This document shows, in pieces, positions 57,309 to 64,000 of a DNA stretch of 64,000 nucleotides (its first letter is position 1; each line of letters opens with the position of its first letter). The position numbers were made by a program, and so were the translations under genes. The DNA lies in NCBI RefSeq assembly GCF_005239225.2, contig NC_133288.1:8141035-8205034 (forward strand), read 5' to 3'. The DNA is from Populus alba. Lineage: Eukaryota > Streptophyta > Magnoliopsida > Malpighiales > Salicaceae. Under the pieces are notes generated by a model that was not told the DNA's origin, ran no database searches, and saw only the letters and a list, made by a program, of their open reading frames with translations.

Positions 57309-58845
57309 TCAAAAGGTAGATGATGGAGCAGTGTCGGCAAAACTGCTCAAGGGCCCTGGAGTTACGGTAGGGGCCTTGGATTTTTGTTTCTCCTGCTTAC
57401 CCAAACTGATGGTAACAATTGTTCTGCTTCTAGTTAGATATTGCATCTTGGGAGGCTCCACAGCAGCATCATCACCTTCTTCAGAGATGTGTACAACTTT
57501 TGGAGTAGTAGATTGCCTGGAACCAGAATGCCCAGTTTCAACAATTTTGGTCCTTTTGCGACCAGGAGACTTAGGCCTCGTTTCACCATTTATGTCAGCT
57601 TCAGTGAACATAGGATTAACTAGGGGATCTGCTAGAGGGACTACACTATATGGTTGCTGCTTCTTAACAGCAGCAGTCTCTACAGATGGACTGGAATTTC
57701 CAGAACAAGTAGGAGCTTCATAGGACTGTTTTTTACATTTGGAGTTGGTTCCTTTATTACATGTGGTAATAGAATGTCCTAGGATGACGTTGCTTGCAAA
57801 AATAGGGAGGGGATTCATACATAACCTGCTGGGATAGAGATGTGCCATTGGGCAGAACCACATTGACAGTAGTTAGCAAGTCTAAGAGCAAGTCGACCTC
57901 AATAAGGACTCTAGCATATGAAAACCGGGTCATATTTGCAGCAGGAGCATCGCAATGGATTGGCTTCCCAGTCATCCTAGCAAGCTTTGAAAAGCAAATA
58001 GAAGTCCAACCTCAGAGGCAGATTGGGGAATCTTACCTAAGTCGGTATTTTTGTCATGTCAATGGCTTGAAAATAAAATAAAAAATCTGGCATAACTTTC
58101 AAGATGAGAGGCCGGACAAACACATAGTATGGACCTCCACTCAGAATGTCTAACATTTCCATTTCAGAAGGGAAGGCAAATATTAACTAGCCAGAATCAT
58201 GCATTGTAAAATTAGCTTTATGTTGCCAATTCTTGCTGATGAAATTTAATAGGGGTGCATAGCCTGGGAATTTCCCAGCAACATAACCAATCAAATAGAA
58301 ATGCCACATATCCACAGGTTCACCTATATTGTTTTCTTTAAGATGACAGGATGCAGAAGATGCATATTCAGGGAAGTGGACAAGAGCTAGGGACTGTGAG
58401 TTGGAAGTACCTGTTGGAGTGTTTGTGGCAACACACCAATGACTTCCAAGTGGAGTCTTATCCTTCGCCAGGGATGTGAAAGAGGTAATGCCAACAAGGG
58501 GAGTGACGCCAGAAGAACGAGGAGTAAAGAGACCCATTCCAGAAGCTGGAAAAGAAGGGGAGTCTATATACTAACCCGAGTTGGGATTGCCTGAACCCTG
58601 ATGGGAACCACGAGGGTTAGACTTGACCAAATATTCACCCGGTGAGATGCTAGGTCTGGAGCTACCAGAGGAACCTTTATTGCAACCACAAGAAGCAGGA
58701 GAGGTGGTGATTCTGTAGAAGGACTGTTCTGCTGCATGGCTCTGTTTCTATGCTTGGAATAAACCCTAACCCCGCAAGATGGACCAGTAAAATTGGCAAA
58801 GACCACCTTGGTTCTGGGTGGAGTGAAGGCTTGAGAAGAGGACAT
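57309..58845 (-). pseudogene. DUF4283 / zinc-knuckle protein of a LINE-type element, broken
   Basis: Minus-strand frames join into one protein of the kind encoded by ORF1 of plant LINEs. An N-terminal Pro/Ser-rich part lies at 58,845-58,564. The DUF4283 core follows, with WHFYLIGYVAGKFPGYAPLL and NFTMHDSG (58,330-58,187), then YYVFV...PTLILK-type and W-R-FP pieces in another frame (58,150-57,980). Next come SKLASMTGKPIHCDA and NMTRFSYARVLIEVDLL (57,985-57,880) and LPNGTSLSQQV, then a frameshifted CCHC knuckle ending GHSITTC (about 57,780). The C-terminal tail, rich in Ser, Lys and Pro, ends at 57,309. At least two frameshifts and a stop after HDSG. No endonuclease or RT follows within the next 2 kb, so it is an orphaned or truncated copy. 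Confidence 0.8.
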
Positions 58846-59531
58846 GGGGTCTTGTTGAACTGGAGAACGACTGTGAGACTATGCCCTAGGCATGCGTGAA
58901 GCAGACTTGGAGGGAAGTTTGGAGGCTGAAATCACTCTGGGCAAACCTAAAATTTAAAGATTTGTTCTTTGATTTTATCATAGTGGATAGAAGAAAGAAC
59001 GTCAGGAGAGAAGAGAACATGAGAAGAAAAACATTGCACAATAAGAAGAGCACGAAAAAACGATGTAGAGCACACATACAGCTTCTCTCACTACAATCGG
59101 GAGCTTTTCTCACTCAATATTAATTAGAATTGTTAAGACCAATACATATTATACTCATTTCTTTGTACAAAAAAGTTATTACTCTTATAAACTAAGGTAT
59201 AAAAGATTTATTGAATTAATATGTAGGTGCTTATCAAATGACATGTACATTGAACTGACTCATATGAGTATTTCAAATAAAGAGATCACTTATGACTATG
59301 AAAAGACTTCATTGACAGTTATGTAAGCAATCCTTACACTTGAAATTACTAAGTTATCTTATATGGAGAGTGTTATGCTTTAATCCTCATTACATGTTGT
59401 GTTAATAAAGGATAACAAATGAGCAGATATTAGGTATAATATGAACTAAGTGAGGGTATTTGAGTAATCAATAGAGAATACATCACCCTAGATGAATTAT
59501 GAAAAATATTTCATATGTTCTCAAAAGTATT
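58846..59531. other. Intergenic DNA, no gene recognised
   Basis: Includes what would be the upstream side of the DUF4283 frame. Nothing further recognised. Confidence 0.5.
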
Positions 59532-60277
59532 TGTTGTCACCTATTTTTGGGTCCTCACACAAAAAAGGATAAAATACAAAAAATAAAAATAAAAAAATAT
59601 ATATTCAGAAGAAATAAAAAAATGATATCAGTGAGAAGAGGATGTCGAAGCGCCCAGAAAATAATCAGAAATTGGTTAAGAAGGTTCAAAAATACAAAGT
59701 TTGAAATTTCACATTATAATTTTGACTGATGAGGCTCTTGTTGACAAAGAAAATTTAATTTGAGGAAGAAAATCCAAAATAAGATGTTTATGGACTCAAT
59801 TAAATTTTATTAAAGGTTTAATTGAATTTATTAAGGGTTTGATTACAAGAAAAAATTGATTTTTAAGTCAATTTGAGCTTTAATTGGAAGAAATAAAAAT
59901 TCAGGAGTCAAATTATAATATTTGAGAGTTAATTTGGTCAAATCAGGGGCTTAAGTGCATAAATTTTGAAGTTTGATGGCTAATTAGGGACTTGATTAAA
60001 GAAATCTGAAACCAAGGACCAAAATAGAAAAAGCACGCAAATTGAAGGACTAATTTGAAAATTTAACATTTTGATGCCCTTTTCTTTTAAATGAAACAAC
60101 GTGTTTTGTCAAAATGACGCTGTTTAATGTATTGTTCATAAAAAAAAAAGGCAAAACAGTGTTGTTCAAAATGGCACCATGGGTCTTCTTCTTCCTGTAG
60201 ACACGTAGAGGCAAGGGAAGAAGAAGTTTCTCTCCCCTGCAACGCCACTTGCACTCTCCCACTTACAAGATGACTGA
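59532..60277 (+). mobile_element. Left part of a gypsy LTR, interrupted
   Basis: Opens TGTTGTCACCTATTTTTGGG, continues with TTAATTG-rich U3 words (about 59,790-60,060) and the AAAATGACGCTGTTT box region (about 60,108), as in LTR-A. It stops where the minus-strand LTR at 60,278 begins, so it was most likely cut by that insertion. The remainder would lie beyond the right edge of the window. Confidence 0.65.
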
Positions 60278-63243
60278 TGTCACACCCCCACAAAAATTTT
60301 ATAAAGGCACGACATCGGCTGGCGATTTTCGTTGTGTTCTAAGGATTTGGTTCTTTGGAGTCGCCACCTAGTATTTGGTCACTAGGAACCCTAACTGGTC
60401 TTTCAGAGATTCTAAGGCAAGGGACTGGTTGCGTAAAGGGAAGGTACTAGCACCCCTAATACGCCCTACCTGAGGTAAGCTGCTTGGTGTTTGGTTTGCT
60501 CTATAGTCTATGGTGTTGGTGTTTTCTAATCCCGTCAACTCGTAAATCGCAAGGATAAGAGAATAAAAGAATGAAGAAAATTTTCACGATTCTTTAAAAG
60601 AAAACTACTTTTCACGACTCGTAAACCGTGGAGAAAAAAAATTAAAATTAAAATTTTGAAATGTTCTCGATCGCAACCAAAACTTCTTTCAAAACATGTG
60701 CGTTGATTTATTACTCCCGATAATATTTTGGATGTTCGTCCTTTTAAGGATTTCTTCATCCAAACATTAGCGGTGAACAATAACCACAACTTCTCCTCCC
60801 AAAATAAGATTTTTATAGTTTTTGGAATATTGGCCAATACCCTTTGGAGTTTTACAAACAGGTTGTAAAATCCACAAATGCAAGAAAATGATTTTTGTGT
60901 TTAAGAAATCTATGCGAAAACACATTTTCAAAACTTCCAATATTTTTTTTTATATATAAAAAGGAACATTCAAAATATGTTAGAGTATTGGCCGTATGCA
61001 ACACGCAAGAAAACACATTTTTTTTTTTGTAAACATTTTTTTTTGTGAAAACGGGTATTTTAAACACTGAATTGGTATTCTTATGGTATAAAAAATACAA
61101 ACCAATATTAATCCACCCTAATAAAAATATGCAGGAAAAATCAACACTATTTTTAAGGCCTTTTGAAATTTTTTTTGAAAGCAAAAACATTTTTTATTTT
61201 GAAAATCTTTGATGTTTTGACGAAAACCGGGTATTTTAATACCGGATTTGTATCTTTACAATACAAACTGATATTGATCAAAATACAGTAATAAAATTAC
61301 ACAAAAATCACAAATTTTTTTGAAGATATTTTTTCAAACGGGCCAGACTCGGCCTAAAAGAAAATTGGGCCAAAAATCAACCCAAAATAAATTAGGGCCC
61401 AATTTCTACAGGGCTGGACTCAGCCCAGCCCACACATGGTGTGGGCTGATGTTACAACCCGAAATGAACATGGACTGGTTACTGTGCACCTGCACAGTAA
61501 CCAGTTAATTAATTAGGTGGTTACTGTGCACCTGCACAGTAACCTGTTAATTAATTAGACCTGCATAGTAACCGAAGAATTAATTAGCTGGTTACTGTGC
61601 CCCTGCACAGTAACCAGTTGCACGTTCTGCATGCAAGAAGACGAATACGGGATAAAGGGGAAGAGTTACCTGCGACGATGAGCTTGGGTAGAGGAGCTGA
61701 CAGTGGTGCTGGTGGTGGTTTTGCTGGCGGTTGCTGACCGGAGGATGGCTGGGATGGTGGCTGGCCTTTCTTCCTTTTTCTCTGTGTTTTTGTTCTACTC
61801 TGTTCTCCTCTGCTTCTCCTTTCTTCTTCTGATTCTCACACTGCTCTTCCCTCTCACGGTGATTCTGCTATTTTTTGGCAGCGTTGATGGTGGTGGTGGT
61901 GGTGGAGAGGAAGCCGGTGATGCCTCAAGTGGTTATGACGGTGACAGTGGCTGGGAAGCCTAAGGACAACGGTTGTTTCCTTCTTCTTCTTCCCCGTGCA
62001 GAGGAGCAGGTGCTGCCTTTTCTTCAATGGTGCTCTCCTCGTTTGAAACTTCACTCTCCTTTTAGTTTAAAAAATATAACTCTCTCCCCTCTGTTCGGTC
62101 TCTCCTCTCTCTCCTCCCTTCGGGTTCTTTGTTTTTTTCTTTGGGTTCTTTTTTTCTTTTCTGTCTTCCCCCTCTTTCTTTTTTCTTCAGTTTTCTCTTC
62201 TATTTATAGGGGCCGAACCGGTGTGGGGGACCAGTGTTAGTGCGCCTTGGAGCGGGTTTTGCGGGTGGCTGGTCGGCCACCACCCGCGACAGCAAGGTGC
62301 CGTTTCTTTACTTTCGGCCGGTGGTCGGCCAATGCTTTCGGTCGGCGGTCCCACGGTGTGGGGGCTTCGGGTTGTTCGGTGGAGATGCAAGGGAGAGAGA
62401 GGCGGGAAGTTTATTTCAAAAACCAAGCTTTTCCTTCTGTTGCAGGTGCGGGGGAAAGGAAGAAGAAAGGGGAATAGTGCCGTTCAAAACGGCACCGTTC
62501 GGTCCTTTTTTTTTTTTTTTTATGCATGAAACGGCGTCGTTTTGGATAAAACGCGCCGTTTCATTTAAAAATAAAGGCGCCAGAACATGTTTCGAATCAG
62601 TCCTTAATCATCTTTGTTTAATTCAATTCCGTCCCTGCTAATTTCAGTCCGTCCCCATAGTTGGCCGCGTTTTTCACTTTGGTCCTTGGCCTCTGATTTA
62701 TGCAATTAAGCCCTTAATTGATCAATAAACTTCCAATTTTTTCAATTAAGCCCCTGAAACAATTCCAAACAGCCCCCCTATCTTTGCGCCTTCTCCAAAT
62801 TGGTCCCTGGTTTCGGATTTTCACAATTAAGTCCCTAATTGGCCCTTAAACTTCAATATTTATGCAATTAAGCCCCTGATTTGACTTAATAAAATCCTAA
62901 AAATTATAATTTAGCCCCAGAACTTTAATTTCTTCAATTTAAAGCCCAAATTGACTTAAAAAATCAATTTTCTTGCAATCAAATCCCCTATAAATCCAAT
63001 AAAAAATCAATTAAACCCATAAACATCCAAATTTGGGCTTCTCTCCTCAAAATTCAAAATTTCCTTATCAATAGGGTTCTCATCCTTCAAGAATATATTG
63101 TCAAAAATCCAATCTTTGTATCTTTATACTCCTTGACCAATTTTCTGACCATTTTCCGAGCGCTTCGGCCTCTTGTCATTTTTCTAACCTTCTTTGGCTA
63201 TTTATTTTATTTTTTTGCGGGGACCCAAAAATGGGTTACAACA
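60278..63243 (-). repeat. 3' LTR of a second, minus-strand Tat-like element
   Basis: On the minus strand it opens TGTTGTAACCCATTTTTGGG at 63,243, right after a PPT, and ends GTGTGACA at 60,278 (2,966 bp). It carries the palindromic boxes AAACGGCACCGTT and AAACGGCGTCGTTTT (about 62,484 and 62,528), a TATA box CCTATAAATAGAAG (about 62,199-62,212), a CAG/GTAACT donor (about 61,670), a hairpin array (61,475-61,617), a GCCCACAC/GTGTGGGC hairpin (about 61,429-61,447) and the U5 block (60,355-60,483). The left flank is ACTGA; the other end of the element is outside the window. Overlapping open frames within it are not genes. Confidence 0.85.
61475..61617 (-). repeat. Array of near-perfect 28-30 nt palindromes in LTR
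   Basis: CTGGTTACTGTGCA pairs with TGCACAGTAACCAG across CC (61,475-61,504). A second copy lies at 61,519-61,544, a half copy at about 61,557-61,573, and a fourth with one mismatch at 61,588-61,617. Units repeat about every 43 bp, separated by TTAATTAATTAG. Confidence 0.92.
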
Positions 63244-63260
63244 GATGCCCCCTCTTTATA
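63244..63260 (-). other. Polypurine tract of the minus-strand element
   Basis: On the minus strand TATAAAGAGGGGGCATC directly precedes the LTR start, almost the same as the PPT at 47,840. It shows that the LTR is a 3' LTR and that the element body extends to the right. Confidence 0.85.
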
Positions 63261-63390
63261 GAGCTTACGGAGCGAAGGTTTTGCGCAGTAAGTTTTATAA
63301 AGATAGTCCCAACTAAACTCCCGAAAACTGATCTGGTCGAAGCTTGATCGATCTGAAACTCTTTCTTTACAACAATCCTCTTCGGCCATC
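63261..63390 (-). other. 3' region of the minus-strand element
   Basis: Short stretch between the hairpin array and the PPT; no feature recognised. Confidence 0.5.
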
Positions 63391-64000
63391 GGAATCCCAT
63401 CTGGAAATTCCCTTTAACAAAAATGAAATATGAGGTCCCTTCTGGCGACCCCTTTTTGAAAAATATCAAAATGCGAGATCCCTTCTGGCGATCTCCTTTA
63501 ATCAAACTTATAATCCCATCTGGGATTCCTATTAACAAACATGAAGTATGAGGTCCCATCCGGCGACCTCCCAAAATAGTGAAATGCGAAACCCCTTCTG
63601 GCGATTTCAAACAACCTGGAATCCCATCTGGCGATTCCTTTTAACCAACATTAAGTGTGAGGTCCCATCTGGCGACCTCCACAATAGTGAAACACGAGAT
63701 CCCTTCTGGCGATCTCAAGCAACCTGGAATCCCATCTGGCGATTCCTTTTAACCAACGTGAAGTGTGAGGTCCCATCTGGCGACCTCCATAATAGTGAAA
63801 CATGAGATCCCTTCTGGCGATCTCCAGGAACCTGGAATCCCATCTGGCGATTCCTTTTAACCAACAAAGTGTGAGGTCCCATCTGGCGACCTCCACAATA
63901 GTGAAACACGAGATCCCTTCTGGCGATCTCAAGCAACCTGGAATCCCATCTGGCGATTCCTTTTAACCAACATGAAATACGAGATCCCATCTGGCGACCT
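63391..64000 (-). repeat. Array of ~17 covarying short hairpins (~120-bp higher-order unit)
   Basis: Each 21-nt module has a 6-bp stem and the loop CCATCTGGC or CCTTCTGGC. Stem types alternate: GGAATC/GATTCC, GAGGTC/GACCTC and GAGATC/GATCTC, about 35-45 bp apart. The triplet is itself repeated about every 110-123 bp from 63,611. It lies in the noncoding part of the second Tat-like element, upstream of its PPT, and runs off the window. The frames read across it only reflect the repeat. Confidence 0.93.

Noticed and set aside
62221..62641. Three overlapping ORFs of 76-135 codons
   Set aside because: All lie in the GC-rich U3 part of the minus-strand LTR and read against its direction.
63391..64000. 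CRISPR-like regular repeats
   Set aside because: Plant nuclear context. The 'spacers' are themselves repeated and the modules are nested tandem repeats of a retrotransposon 3' region.

Overview
This is plant nuclear DNA, most likely poplar (Populus) or another member of the Salicaceae. The base composition is AT-rich. There are multi-exon genes with GT-AG introns, Ty1-copia, Ty3-gypsy and CACTA remnants, a TRIM, and a short dispersed repeat (19.75-19.98 kb) of a kind I remember as very abundant in Populus. Only two genes look intact: a five-exon GDSL esterase/lipase gene (7,919-9,537, minus) and a two-exon gene for an uncharacterised secretory-pathway protein (51,875-52,701, minus). Nearly everything else is transposon-derived or AT-rich intergenic sequence.

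Layout. 0-6 kb: intergenic DNA, then a decayed CACTA transposase on the minus strand with one recognisable terminus at 6,013. 6.2-6.6 kb: a GDSL pseudogene missing its middle exons. 7.9-9.5 kb: the intact GDSL gene. 10.3-15.2 kb: a dead copia element with both LTRs and a small tandem duplication at its 3' end. 15-24 kb: intergenic DNA with a TIR element, microsatellites and a TRIM with three LTR copies. 24.25-29.57 kb: two related gypsy LTRs in opposite orientation, forming an interrupted 5-kb palindrome. 29.8-30.2 kb: a CACTA end fragment.

30,762-50,005: a complete giant Ty3-gypsy element of the Tat/Ogre type (19,244 bp). It has 2.1-2.3 kb LTRs and a perfect CTTTA target duplication. It carries an extra ORF before gag, an intron between protease and reverse transcriptase, a second RNase H and a long 3' noncoding region. 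A 1,500-bp solo LTR (target duplication ACTGG) and an LTR fragment are inserted in it. Every reading frame is broken by stops or frameshifts. 50-57 kb: duplicated gene-flanking DNA, the second intact gene, TIR elements and tandem repeats. 57.3-58.85 kb: a broken DUF4283 (LINE/gag-like) frame. 59.5-64 kb: an LTR fragment interrupted by the 3' LTR of a second Tat-like element that runs off the right edge.

The most unusual signals are structural. (i) At 63.39-64.0 kb there is an array of about 17 short hairpins whose stems covary (GAGATC/GATCTC, GAGGTC/GACCTC, GGAATC/GATTCC) around a constant loop. (ii) All the gypsy LTRs share one layout in spite of sequence divergence: TATA box, CAG/GTAA splice donor, a cluster of perfect hairpins, and a conserved block of about 125 bp ending in a copy of the primer-binding-site core. 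(iii) A predicted LTR-to-ORF1 leader intron would remove the hairpins, the LTR end and the PBS from a subgenomic mRNA.
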